Of a DNA stretch of 40,455 bases, positions 7,830 through 16,003 are shown in pieces. This DNA comes from Paenibacillus artemisiicola (lineage in GTDB: Bacteria > Bacillota > Bacilli > Paenibacillales > Paenibacillaceae), in NCBI RefSeq assembly GCF_017652985.1, contig NZ_JAGGDJ010000050.1, positions 1 to 40,455 of the forward strand, in the 5' to 3' direction. The notes under the pieces are model-generated. The model made no database searches. It was given only the letters and a program-made list of their open reading frames with translations, and had not been told where the DNA came from. Positions within the stretch are counted from its first letter, which is position 1; each line of letters begins with the position of its first letter. The position numbers were made by a program, and so were the translations under genes.

Positions 7830-8963
7830 GTGAACACGAACCGCAAAGCGTCCCTGACGGCGCTGCTCGTCGTGCTGGCTGCCGTGCTGACGGGCGGCTA
7901 TTACCTTCAAGTCAAATGGTTATCGCATTCGTCGGCGGCCGCAATGGCACGACCAGGGGGCACGCCGCGCAAGCCGAGCGCAGCCGGCAAGCCGGGGGGC
8001 GGACCGATCGAAACCGACAATCCGCACGGGGTGTATTACCGCAATCGCGTCATCGTGCTCATGTATCACGAGGTGGCGGCAAAGCCGATGGACGACAAGG
8101 CGCTGCCGCTCGACAAGTTCAAACAGCAGCTGATGCTGATGAAACGAAACAACTTTCATTGGATTACGATGGAACAGTACAGACGGTTTATTTTGAAGGA
8201 TGCGCCTGTCCCGGACAATGCCGTGCTGATGACGTTCGACGACGGCTACGAATCGTATTACACGGACGCTTATCCGGTGCTCAGGCAGTTCCATGTGCCG
8301 GCGACGAACTTCCTGATCGTCAACACCGTCGGCAATCCGCATCATATCGGGATTCCGAAGCTGACGTGGCAGCAGGTCGAGGAGATGCATCGGAACGGGT
8401 ACGACTTCTACAACCACACCTTCGATTCCCATGCGTACGCTTCGCACGACGGCAAAGGCGGCAAACAGCTGCCGATGCTGGCGGCGCCGATGTACCTGAA
8501 GAAGCTGCACCGGAGCGAAACGACGAAGGAGTACCTCGTCCGCGTGAAAGACGACCTGGCGAAGGCGGATGACGTATTGGACGGCAAGCTGGGCAACAAG
8601 GATCATATCCTGGCCTTCCCGTACGGCGCGTACAGCAATGCCGTCCTCCGTCTCTGCCGCAAGCTGGGCATCGACGTCACGTTCACCGTCAAGCCCGGCA
8701 TCAATGGCTACGGTCAGCGCAACGGTTACCGCGTCAACGCCGGCGGCATCGACGACAAGCCGGTCGCCCTGATCGATTTGATGAAAGAAGGAACCCGCAT
8801 CACCAAACCGGGAAGCGACGCTTCCCGGTTTTTGCTGGAGTTCGGCGCGTTCAGCACGGCGATTCTGACGACCGTCCTGCTGAAGCTCCTGGTGAACGCG
8901 TGGGAGGACAACCATGGCCGGCGGATGCTGCGCAGGCGCCACGCGCACGACGATCGGGGGTAG
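7830..8963 (+). CDS. membrane-anchored polysaccharide deacetylase (NodB domain)
   Basis: A 377-residue protein starting at GTG 7830 (AGGAGA 6 bases upstream). The frame is open from 7773, but that start lies inside the yvoF gene. A signal anchor spans residues about 8-26. The NodB fold follows: MYHEV near 75, catalytic TFDDGY near 135, metal-binding NHTFDSH near 195, and FPYG near 263. It probably removes acetyl groups from a wall polysaccharide. The last 50 residues are unusual. DNA at 8805-8833 forms a strong terminator-like hairpin inside the coding frame, and the protein beyond it contains a hydrophobic stretch (FGAFSTAILTTVLLKLLV) and a basic end. The NodB domain appears complete before that point. 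Confidence 0.88.
   Translation: MNTNRKASLTALLVVLAAVLTGGYYLQVKWLSHSSAAAMARPGGTPRKPSAAGKPGGGPIETDNPHGVYYRNRVIVLMYHEVAAKPMDDKALPLDKFKQQLMLMKRNNFHWITMEQYRRFILKDAPVPDNAVLMTFDDGYESYYTDAYPVLRQFHVPATNFLIVNTVGNPHHIGIPKLTWQQVEEMHRNGYDFYNHTFDSHAYASHDGKGGKQLPMLAAPMYLKKLHRSETTKEYLVRVKDDLAKADDVLDGKLGNKDHILAFPYGAYSNAVLRLCRKLGIDVTFTVKPGINGYGQRNGYRVNAGGIDDKPVALIDLMKEGTRITKPGSDASRFLLEFGAFSTAILTTVLLKLLVNAWEDNHGRRMLRRRHAHDDRG
8805..8833 (+). terminator. terminator-like hairpin inside the deacetylase gene
   Basis: A perfect 12-base stem (8805-8816 with 8820-8831) with a three-base loop is followed by T residues to 8833. In form it is a textbook intrinsic terminator, but it lies 130 bases before the stop codon of the deacetylase frame. 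Whether it terminates while ribosomes translate through it is unknown. Confidence 0.7.
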
Positions 8964-9016
8964 CCGGCACCCGGCGCCGCGCTTAGGATGTTTTGCTGCG
9001 GTAAAGAGCTGCCGTA

Positions 9017-9045
9017 TTGACGGAACATGCGGGGCGTGTTATTAT
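9017..9045 (+). promoter_or_regulatory. promoter of the histidine operon
   Basis: TTGACG (9017-9022) and TATTAT (9040-9045) are 17 bases apart, each with 5 of 6 consensus bases. The expected leader is only about 70 bases long, too short for a T-box. It contains the tandem octamer TATGGTAA twice (9071-9086) and the palindrome GTTAAC (9090-9095), possible operator elements. Confidence 0.75.
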
Positions 9046-9122
9046 TACGACTAATCCTTTATTTTGGCAGTATGGTAATATGGTAACACGTTAACAAACT
9101 AAAGTGTCGTAGGTGAAGAGAA

Positions 9123-10364
9123 ATGTCCAAACCGAAGGTATTCGAGAAACCGATCGGCGTGAAGGATTATCTGCCGCATGCGGTAACGAAGCTGAGACAA
9201 ATCGAAAATCAAGTGCTGGCTTGCATGCGTTCATGGGGGTATGAGCAAATCATGACTCCGACGATGGAATATTACGATACGGTCGGCGTAGCGAGTTCGA
9301 CGTCCGACCAAAAGCTGTTCAAGCTGCTGAATAACCGCGGCACGACGCTCGTGCTCCGCTCCGACATGACGGCGCCGATCGCGCGCGTCGTGTCTTCCGT
9401 GCTGAAGGACGTCCAGTTCCCGATCCGGCTGTCGTATCATTCGTCCGTCTACCGCGCGATCGAAGAAGAAGCGGGACGCGATGCGGAGTTTTTCCAAACG
9501 GGCGTGGAGTTGGTCGGCGACGCCTCGCCGGACGCGGACGCGGAAGTGGTCGCGCTGGCCATCGCGTCGCTGAAGGCGGCGGGCGTGAAACGGTTCAAGA
9601 TCGCGATCGGCCACGTCGGCTTCTTGAACGGGCTGTTCGAAGCGGCGCTTCCGGGCTGCCGCGACGCGCAGGAAGAGCTGAAGGCGTACCTGCTCGGCCG
9701 CGACTACGTCGGGTACCGGGAACGACTGCGCTCGCTGACGATCTCGGATGAGATGCGCGCGGAGCTCGAAGGCATCCTTCGCCTGCGGGGCGGCCAAGAG
9801 ATCTGCAATCAGGCCATGGCGCTGCGGCTGGACGACATGGCGCTGTCCTCCATCCGCCATCTGTGCGAAATGTGGGACGTGCTCGAAGCATATGGCGTCT
9901 GCGAGCATGCGTTGATCGACCTGACGATGATCGGGGACTTCCAATACTACACGGGCATGACGTTCGAAGCGTACGCCGCGGATCTGGGCTTCCCGGTGGC
10001 GAGCGGCGGCCGCTACGACAATCTGCTGAAGCAGTTTGGGCGTCCGGCGCCGGCGACGGGCTTCGCGCTGAAGACGACGCGCATCCTCGAGCTGATCGGC
10101 GATGCCGACGATGACGCGGGGCCGGCGCGCGTGCTGATCGGCTACGATCCGGCCGGCCGCGCGGTCGCGCTGGAGAAGGCGCGCGAGCTGCGCGAAGCCG
10201 GCGGAGCGTCCGTTACCGTCATGACGGAACGGATGGATGCCGTTTCGCAGGCGGCCGTGCGCGAAGCGGCGTCGGGGGGCGGGCAGGTGCTGTACAAGGG
10301 CGTCGCGTTTACGAAGCTGCTGACGTATTTCGGCGGCGAGCGGGAAGGGGAGCAGCTGGCATGA
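9123..10364 (+). CDS. hisZ: ATP phosphoribosyltransferase regulatory subunit HisZ
   Basis: This 413-residue paralogue of histidyl-tRNA synthetase assembles with the short form of HisG and is needed for its activity and histidine feedback. Class II synthetase-like blocks are visible: GVKDYLPHAVTKLRQIE at the N-terminus, LRSDMTAPIAR near residue 79, and YHSSVYRA near 103. Near 273 it reads YYTGMTFEAYA, the degenerate motif typical of HisZ rather than a catalytic HisRS. It is the first gene of the his operon and overlaps hisG by 4 bases (ATGA), as expected for subunits made together. Confidence 0.95.
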   Translation: MSKPKVFEKPIGVKDYLPHAVTKLRQIENQVLACMRSWGYEQIMTPTMEYYDTVGVASSTSDQKLFKLLNNRGTTLVLRSDMTAPIARVVSSVLKDVQFPIRLSYHSSVYRAIEEEAGRDAEFFQTGVELVGDASPDADAEVVALAIASLKAAGVKRFKIAIGHVGFLNGLFEAALPGCRDAQEELKAYLLGRDYVGYRERLRSLTISDEMRAELEGILRLRGGQEICNQAMALRLDDMALSSIRHLCEMWDVLEAYGVCEHALIDLTMIGDFQYYTGMTFEAYAADLGFPVASGGRYDNLLKQFGRPAPATGFALKTTRILELIGDADDDAGPARVLIGYDPAGRAVALEKARELREAGGASVTVMTERMDAVSQAAVREAASGGGQVLYKGVAFTKLLTYFGGEREGEQLA

Positions 10365-11026
10365 ATGCAAACGAATCGCAAGCGGCCGGGCGCGAGCTGC
10401 TGAAGGTCGCGATGCCGAAGGGCCGCATCTATAAGGTCGCCTCGCAGCTATTCCGCGACGCGGACGTGCCGATTCCGAGCGACTTCGACGACACGCGCAA
10501 GCTGATTATCGAGCTGCCGGATGCGGGCATGTCCTTCATCATGGCGAAGCCGGTGGACGTGCCGACCTACGTGGAATACGGCGTGGCCGATATCGGGATC
10601 GTGGGCAAGGACGTGCTGATGGAGGAAAACAAGGACGTCTACGAGCTGCTGGATCTTGGCATCGCGAAGTGCCGCATGTCGGTCATCGGGCTGCCGGATT
10701 GGAAGCCGGTGATCCATCCCCGCGTGGCGACCAAATACCCGAGCGTGGCCTCGCAGTATTTCCGCGAGCAGGGACAACAGGTCGAGGTCATCAAGCTGAA
10801 CGGCTCCATCGAGCTGGCGCCGTTGATCGGGCTGGCCGACCGGATCGTCGACATGGTCGAGACCGGGCAGACGCTTCGCGAGAACGGCCTCGTGGAGATG
10901 GAGACGATTTTCGGCATCACGAGCCGGCTGATCGCGAACCGCGTCAGCTACCGGATGAAAAATGAGGCGATCCAAAGCCTGTGCGATAAGCTGCAGCACG
11001 CGATCGCGGCGAAGGCGCTCGTGTAA
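10361..11026 (+). CDS. hisG: ATP phosphoribosyltransferase catalytic subunit (short form)
   Basis: This 221-residue protein is the short HisG that needs HisZ. It joins PRPP to ATP in the first committed step of histidine synthesis. Family blocks include VAMPKGRIY near residue 16, VEYGVADIGIVGKDVLMEE near 70, and LNGSIELAPLIGLADRIVDM near 144. It lacks the C-terminal histidine-binding domain of the long form. The ATG overlaps the hisZ stop. PRPP, its substrate, is made by the enzyme encoded at 16004-16957. A 158-base GC-rich gap with no gene follows. Confidence 0.97.
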   Translation: MNANESQAAGRELLKVAMPKGRIYKVASQLFRDADVPIPSDFDDTRKLIIELPDAGMSFIMAKPVDVPTYVEYGVADIGIVGKDVLMEENKDVYELLDLGIAKCRMSVIGLPDWKPVIHPRVATKYPSVASQYFREQGQQVEVIKLNGSIELAPLIGLADRIVDMVETGQTLRENGLVEMETIFGITSRLIANRVSYRMKNEAIQSLCDKLQHAIAAKALV

Positions 11027-11184
11027 GAAAGGGCAGCCTGGATCGGCGGCGCCCGGGTGTGGCGGGAACCGAACGGCTGGCTCAGGGTGGCGCGCTAGCA
11101 CATGCGGCGCCCCGGCGGGCCGGATGCGGGCGCGTCCGAGCCTGCACGGACAAACGATAACGAGCGCGAAAGGAGCGGAGCGGC

Positions 11185-12480
11185 ATGCGAAAGCTGCGTG
11201 CGGAGCAATTTGGATTAGAACGCAAGGTGGAGTACGGCTCCCCCGAGCAAAACGAGACGGTCGCCCGGATCGTCGAGGACGTCCGGACGGAAGGCGACGC
11301 GGCGCTGCTGCGCTATACGGAGCAGCTGGACCGGGTAACGCTGGACGCGGGGTCGCTGCGCGTCGCGGGCGAGGAGATACAGGCCGCGTACGATCGCGTG
11401 GATGCGGACTTCCTGGCGGCCATCCGTCAGGCGGCGGCGAATATCCGGGCGTTCCACGAGAAGCAGCTGCGGCAGTCATGGGTCGACGTGCAGCCGGACG
11501 GGACGATGCTCGGCCAGCTGCTGCGTCCGCTGAAGCGCGTTGGCGTCTACGTGCCGGGCGGCAAGGCGGCGTATCCGTCGTCCGTGCTGATGAACGTGAT
11601 TCCGGCGCAGGTGGCGGGCGTGCCCGAGATCGTCATGGCGACGCCGCCGGCGACCGGCGGTCAGGCGGGCATCGATCCGTACATCCTGGTCGCCGCCGCG
11701 GAAGCGGGCGTCAAGGAGATGTACCGCGTCGGCGGCGCGCAAGCCGTCGCCGCGCTGGCGTACGGCACGGCCACGATTCCGCCGGTGGACAAAATCTGCG
11801 GCCCCGGCAACATCTACGTCGCGCTGGCGAAGCGCGCCGTCTTCGGCGTCGTGGCGATCGATAGCATCGCCGGCCCGAGCGAGATCGTCGTGCTCGCCGA
11901 CGAGACGGCGGATCCCGCCTACGTCGCGGCCGACCTGCTGTCGCAGGCGGAGCATGACGAGATGGCGTCGGCGATACTCGTGACGACGTCCGAGACGCTC
12001 GGCGACGCCGTGACGGCCGAAGTCGAGCGGCAGTTGGCGACGCTGCCGCGCGAGGGAACGGCCCGCCGCTCCATCGAGGGCAACGGCGCGATTCTGCTGG
12101 CCGCGTCGATGGACGAAGCCGTCGCGGCCGTGAACCGGATGGCGCCGGAGCACTTGGAAATCATGACGGCCGAACCGATGACGCTGCTGGGCCGGATCGA
12201 GAACGCGGGCGCGATCTTCGTCGGCCCGTACAGCTCGGAGCCGGTCGGCGATTATTTTGCCGGCCCGAACCACATCCTGCCGACCAACGGCACGGCGCGG
12301 TTCTCGTCGCCGGTGAACGTGGACGATTTCGTGAAGAAATCGAGCTTGATCTCCTACAGCCGCGAGGCACTGCTGGCGAACGGCGGTCAAATCATGACGC
12401 TGGCGCGGCACGAAGGCCTCGAGGCGCACGCGAGAGCGATCGAGATCCGGCTGGAGCGGGAGCGTCTGAACGAACGTTAA
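11185..12480 (+). CDS. hisD: histidinol dehydrogenase
   Basis: A 431-residue NAD-dependent zinc enzyme catalysing the last two oxidations, histidinol to histidine. Characteristic blocks are YVPGGKAAYPSSVLMNVIPA near residue 114, GPGNIYVALAKR near 206, the signature IDSIAGPSEIVVLAD near 225, LSQAEHDEMASAILVT near 250, and NHILPTNGTARF near 363. AAAGGAG lies 9 bases before the ATG. Length is normal. A 203-base gap with no convincing gene separates it from hisB. Confidence 0.97.
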   Translation: MRKLRAEQFGLERKVEYGSPEQNETVARIVEDVRTEGDAALLRYTEQLDRVTLDAGSLRVAGEEIQAAYDRVDADFLAAIRQAAANIRAFHEKQLRQSWVDVQPDGTMLGQLLRPLKRVGVYVPGGKAAYPSSVLMNVIPAQVAGVPEIVMATPPATGGQAGIDPYILVAAAEAGVKEMYRVGGAQAVAALAYGTATIPPVDKICGPGNIYVALAKRAVFGVVAIDSIAGPSEIVVLADETADPAYVAADLLSQAEHDEMASAILVTTSETLGDAVTAEVERQLATLPREGTARRSIEGNGAILLAASMDEAVAAVNRMAPEHLEIMTAEPMTLLGRIENAGAIFVGPYSSEPVGDYFAGPNHILPTNGTARFSSPVNVDDFVKKSSLISYSREALLANGGQIMTLARHEGLEAHARAIEIRLERERLNER

Positions 12481-12683
12481 GTTCAAGATGTAAGTTCTCG
12501 AGGTAAGCTAAGCGGGATGACCGAACGGGAGATCAAGCGGCGAGACGATCCGAACCGGTGCCGGCAGGCTCGACGGCCGCAAGCCGGCAGCACGTTAGGA
12601 TCGGTCTGCATTAGGCTCGCATCGCGCAAGCCAGGCGGCGGCATTACGATCAGATTCGACGGGAAAGAAGGATGGATGCGATT

Positions 12684-13283
12684 ATGGCGGAACAAGCAAT
12701 TCGCGCGGCCGACGTGGCGCGCAAGACGAACGAAACGGACATTACGCTCGCGTTCGCGCTGGACGGGACGGGCGTATCGAAGCTCGAGACGGACGTGCCG
12801 TTCCTGAACCACATGCTGGACCTGTTCACCAAGCACGGCCAGTTCGACCTGACGGTCGAGGCGCGCGGCGACGTGGACATCGACGACCATCACACGGTCG
12901 AGGACATCGGCATCTGCCTCGGGCAGACCATCCGCGATGCGCTGGGCGACAAGCGCGGCATCAAGCGTTACGCGTCGGTGTTCGTGCCGATGGACGAGGC
13001 GCTGGCGCAGGTCGTGCTCGATCTCAGCAACCGGCCGCACTTCGAGTACCGGGCGGCGTATCCGTCTCAGCAGGTCGGCAGCTTCTCGACGGAGCTCGTG
13101 CACGAGTTTCTGTGGAAGCTGGCGTTGGAAGCGCGCATGACGCTGCACGTCATCGTGCATTACGGCCACAATACCCATCATATGATCGAAGCGGTGTTCA
13201 AGGCGCTCGGCCGCGCGCTTGACGAAGCGTCGACCGTCGATCCGCGCGTGCAAGGAGTGCCCTCGACGAAGGGGGTCCTGTAA
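12684..13283 (+). CDS. hisB: imidazoleglycerol-phosphate dehydratase
   Basis: A 199-residue monofunctional dehydratase that converts imidazoleglycerol phosphate to imidazoleacetol phosphate. Two manganese-binding signatures are present: DIDDHHTVEDIGI near residues 63-75 and GHNTHHMIEAVFKALGRAL near 161-179. An ATG at 12672 would add four residues, but the AAGG site abuts it directly. ATG 12684 has AAGGATGG at a workable 8-base distance, so I chose it. The phosphatase half found in enterobacterial HisB is absent, as usual for Firmicutes. hisH begins immediately after its stop codon. Confidence 0.95.
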   Translation: MAEQAIRAADVARKTNETDITLAFALDGTGVSKLETDVPFLNHMLDLFTKHGQFDLTVEARGDVDIDDHHTVEDIGICLGQTIRDALGDKRGIKRYASVFVPMDEALAQVVLDLSNRPHFEYRAAYPSQQVGSFSTELVHEFLWKLALEARMTLHVIVHYGHNTHHMIEAVFKALGRALDEASTVDPRVQGVPSTKGVL

Positions 13284-13904
13284 ATGATCGCCATCATCGA
13301 TTACGGCATGGGCAATCTGCACAGCGTGAGCAAGGCGGTGGAACGGCTCGGCTTCGAGGCGGTCGTGACCGCGGACGCGAAGGCGATCATGGACGCGGAC
13401 GGCGCGATTTTGCCGGGCGTGGGAGCCTTCGGCGACGCGATGGAAAATCTGCGGAACACCGGGCTCGACGATGCGGTGCGGGCATACGGGGCGACCGGCA
13501 AGCCGCTGCTCGGCATTTGCCTCGGCATGCAGCTGCTCTTCAGCGAAAGCGAGGAGTACGGCCCGCACGAGGGCTTGAACCTGCTGCCGGGCACGGTCGT
13601 GCGGTTCCGGGGCGACTTCAAGGTGCCGCACATGGGCTGGAACAAGCTGACGTTCCGCCAAGAGAGTCCGCTATTCGCGGGGCTTGAGCCGGGGCATGTT
13701 TACTTCGTGCATTCCTTCCACGCGAAGCCGGAGCGCGACGGAGACCTGCTGGCGACGACGGATTACAACGGTCCGGTCACGGCGATCGTCGGCAGCGGCA
13801 ACGTGTACGGCATGCAGTTCCACCCGGAGAAGAGCGGCGATCTCGGCATGAGCCTGCTCCGCAATTTCCTGGCGCTAACGGGCGCGCGCGAAGCGGTTCG
13901 CTGA
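13284..13904 (+). CDS. hisH: imidazole glycerol phosphate synthase, glutaminase subunit HisH
   Basis: A 206-residue class I glutamine amidotransferase that supplies ammonia to HisF. The nucleophile elbow LGICLGMQLLF holds the catalytic Cys near residue 79. The His and Glu of the triad lie in QFHPEKSG near 182-189. The N-terminal IDYGMGNLHSV is the usual HisH start. The ATG directly follows the hisB stop. In most Firmicute operons hisA comes next, but here a 300-base repeat-rich gap follows, then hisF. Confidence 0.97.
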   Translation: MIAIIDYGMGNLHSVSKAVERLGFEAVVTADAKAIMDADGAILPGVGAFGDAMENLRNTGLDDAVRAYGATGKPLLGICLGMQLLFSESEEYGPHEGLNLLPGTVVRFRGDFKVPHMGWNKLTFRQESPLFAGLEPGHVYFVHSFHAKPERDGDLLATTDYNGPVTAIVGSGNVYGMQFHPEKSGDLGMSLLRNFLALTGAREAVR

Positions 13905-14204
13905 TCGCGGGCGGGCCGCGAAGCGCAGGGCGCGCGACGAACGGTTCCTCGGTTAACTCTTGATGAGGTTAAGTATTCGCGTCGTCAATAAAGCATGGCG
14001 TGAGGTTAAAGATTCGCATCACAAAGGTTTCACCCACAAAACTTAGCCCATGCTTCCGAAGCGAGTTTTGTTTTTCTTGCCGTTTTCTCCGGCGAGCTTC
14101 GCACCACAAAACTTAGCCTATGCTTCCGAAGCGAGTTTTGCTTTAACTTAACTTTTCCCAGGTTAAAGTTTCACTCACAAAACTTTTAGAATGGAGCGTC
14201 CTCC
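13905..14204 (+). repeat. repeat-rich intergenic gap where hisA would be expected
   Basis: No gene is visible in these 300 bases. The stretch is much richer in T and A than its neighbours and is built of repeated pieces. A 37-base unit at 14034-14070 recurs at 14104-14140 with one mismatch and a period of exactly 70. Each unit is itself an inverted repeat: CAAAACT at one end, AGTTTTG at the other, and GCTTCCGAAGC in the middle. A 16-base motif starting GAGGTTAA occurs at 13965 and 14002. A 19-base motif at 14026-14044 recurs at 14167-14185 with two mismatches. An AGGTTAAAG copy also lies at 14160. Confidence 0.85.
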
Positions 14205-14206
14205 AT
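14191..14206 (+). promoter_or_regulatory. hairpin masking the hisF ribosome binding site
   Basis: ATGGAG (14191-14196) pairs perfectly with CTCCAT (14201-14206) across a four-base loop. The paired bases include the GGAG ribosome binding site and the first two bases of the hisF start codon. Translation control or coupling is an inference. Confidence 0.55.
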
Positions 14207-14963
14207 GTTAGCGAAACGGATTATTCCCTGCCTCGACGTGAAGGACGGGCGCGTCGTCAAAGGCGTGAACTTCGTGAACCTTCGCGACGCCGGCGATCCC
14301 GTCGAGCTGGCGGCGATTTACGATAAGGAAGGCGCGGACGAGCTGGTGTTTCTCGATATTTCCGCTTCCGTCGAAGGCCGGGCCACGATGGTCGAGGTCG
14401 TCAAACGGACGGCGGGCGAAATCACGATCCCGTTCACGGTCGGCGGGGGCATCGGCCATGTCGACGACATGAAGCGGCTGCTGCGCGCCGGCGCCGACAA
14501 GATCGGCATCAACACGGCCGCCGTGAAGAATCCTTCGCTTGTCCAAGACGGCGCGAAGAAGTTCGGCTCGCAATGCATCGTGGTCGCGATCGACGCCAAG
14601 TTCAACCCCGAATGGGGCGAGTGGGAAGTGTACACGCACGGCGGCCGGACCGCGACCGGCATCAAGGCGCTCGCCTGGGCCAAGGAAGTCGAACGGCTCG
14701 GCGCCGGCGAGATTCTGCTGACGAGCATGGACGCCGACGGCACGAAGGACGGCTTCGACCTGAAGCTGACCCGCGCGGTGTCGGACGCGCTCGGCATTCC
14801 GGTCATCGCCTCCGGCGGCGCGGGCCGGGTGGAGCACTTTTACGACGTTTTCGAGCAGGGGCGCGCGGACGCGGGCCTGGCGGCGACGATTTTTCACTAC
14901 AAAGAAATGACGATCCGCGACGTGAAGGACGACTTGCGGTTGAAAGGGGTCGAGATTCGATGA
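14205..14963 (+). CDS. hisF: imidazole glycerol phosphate synthase, cyclase subunit HisF
   Basis: This 252-residue (beta/alpha)8 barrel uses ammonia from HisH to close the imidazole ring and release AICAR. The N-terminal RIIPCLDVKDGRVVKGVNFV carries the catalytic Asp near residue 11. The second catalytic Asp is in LLTSMDADGTKDGFD near 176. Phosphate-binding loops VGGGI (82) and ASGGAG (201) are visible. HisA is a homologous barrel, but this protein is clearly HisF. The ATG has GGAG at 8 bases, folded into a hairpin. hisIE starts inside its stop codon. Confidence 0.97.
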   Translation: MLAKRIIPCLDVKDGRVVKGVNFVNLRDAGDPVELAAIYDKEGADELVFLDISASVEGRATMVEVVKRTAGEITIPFTVGGGIGHVDDMKRLLRAGADKIGINTAAVKNPSLVQDGAKKFGSQCIVVAIDAKFNPEWGEWEVYTHGGRTATGIKALAWAKEVERLGAGEILLTSMDADGTKDGFDLKLTRAVSDALGIPVIASGGAGRVEHFYDVFEQGRADAGLAATIFHYKEMTIRDVKDDLRLKGVEIR

Positions 14964-15649
14964 GCACGGGCAAGACGATTGGGGAACTAACCGAGCAAAT
15001 CAAATGGGACGAGGCGGGCCTAGTCCCGGCGATCGTGCAGGATGCGAAAAGCAAGGAAGTGCTGATGCTGGCGTACATGAACCGGGAATCGCTGGCGCTG
15101 TCGGCGGAGTCGGGGACGACGTGGTTCTGGAGCCGCTCGCGTAGCGAGCTGTGGAACAAAGGCGCGACAAGCGGCCACACGCAGCGCATCGTGGCGATGC
15201 ATTACGACTGCGACGGCGATACGCTGCTCGTCCGGGTGGACCAAACCGGTCCGGCGTGCCACACCGGCGCGTACAGCTGCTTCACCGGCGAAGTGGCGGG
15301 CATCAAGGGCGCGGAAGAAGGCGCGAGCTCCTTCCAGCAGTCCGGCGACCGGTTCGCGATGCTGAACCAGCTGGAAGCGACGATCGCCGAGCGCTACGCC
15401 GAGCGTCCCGAAGGCGCGTACACGACGTACCTGTTCGAGAAAGGCGTCGACAAGATCTTGAAGAAGGTCGGCGAGGAGACGGCGGAAGTCATCATCGCGG
15501 CCAAGAACCAAGACAACGACGAGCTTCGCTGCGAGACGAGCGATCTCCTTTTCCACCTGATGGTGCTGCTGCGCGAGCGGGGCTTGTCGCTGGACGAGGT
15601 CATGCGCGAGCTCGGCCATCGCCATAATCAGAAGAAGGCGTCCTCCTGA
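14960..15649 (+). CDS. hisI: bifunctional phosphoribosyl-AMP cyclohydrolase/phosphoribosyl-ATP pyrophosphatase HisIE
   Basis: A 229-residue fusion performing steps 2 and 3 of histidine synthesis. The N-terminal HisI half shows WFWSRSRSELWNKGATSGHT and metal ligands in DCDGDTLLVRVDQTGPACHTG, about residues 53-103. The C-terminal HisE half shows LEATIAERYAERPEGAYTTY and GVDKILKKVGEETAEVIIAA, about 137-178. The ATG overlaps the hisF stop (ATGA). It is the last gene of the operon. No clear terminator follows. hisA, hisC and histidinol phosphatase are not in this window. Confidence 0.96.
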   Translation: MSTGKTIGELTEQIKWDEAGLVPAIVQDAKSKEVLMLAYMNRESLALSAESGTTWFWSRSRSELWNKGATSGHTQRIVAMHYDCDGDTLLVRVDQTGPACHTGAYSCFTGEVAGIKGAEEGASSFQQSGDRFAMLNQLEATIAERYAERPEGAYTTYLFEKGVDKILKKVGEETAEVIIAAKNQDNDELRCETSDLLFHLMVLLRERGLSLDEVMRELGHRHNQKKASS

Positions 15650-15851
15650 TCCGTTGGGGGAGGCGCGAGCCGTAACCGAGCCGCGGAGCGCGCTCGGTTC
15701 TGTCGCGTCCGAAGGCGCGAAAATGCGTCAAGTCCGTGAACAAGCCCCGCGAGACGCCGCAAAGCGCCGGGATCGTGACGGCGGCCCTGGGCATGCGCGG
15801 TTGAGCGCCGGCCAGGGGCGGTCAGGGCGGTTCATTTCCAAAGATCGTTTT

Positions 15852-15879
15852 TTGAAATATGGCGGTTTCCATGTATAAT
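15852..15879 (+). promoter_or_regulatory. promoter of the PRPP synthase gene
   Basis: TTGAAA (15852-15857) and a perfect TATAAT (15874-15879) are 16 bases apart. It lies in the 354-base gap after hisIE, in which I otherwise see no gene. The leader to the start codon is about 120 bases. Confidence 0.8.
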
Positions 15880-16003
15880 GAAAGTTGTCGAAACAAGCGG
15901 TATTTTCAAATGCCGGAAAGTCGGTCGTTAAGTTGTATCTCCCGGCCGTTCGCGGAGGGAAGAAAGTCTTACATTCAGTGGTCTAATCGCTCAGGAGGGT
16001 ATT

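Noticed and set aside
9046..9122. T-box riboswitch for the his operon
   Set aside because: The leader is only about 70 bases and has no specifier stem, T-box sequence or terminator.
9123..10364. Histidyl-tRNA synthetase
   Set aside because: The catalytic motif is degenerate, and the overlap with short-form hisG identifies it as HisZ.
12517..12807. A 96-codon plus-strand frame between hisD and hisB
   Set aside because: It runs into hisB in another frame, lacks a ribosome site and shows no domain.
14034..14140. CRISPR array
   Set aside because: There are only two 37-base units with one 33-base spacer, and no cas genes; the units are long inverted repeats unlike CRISPR repeats.
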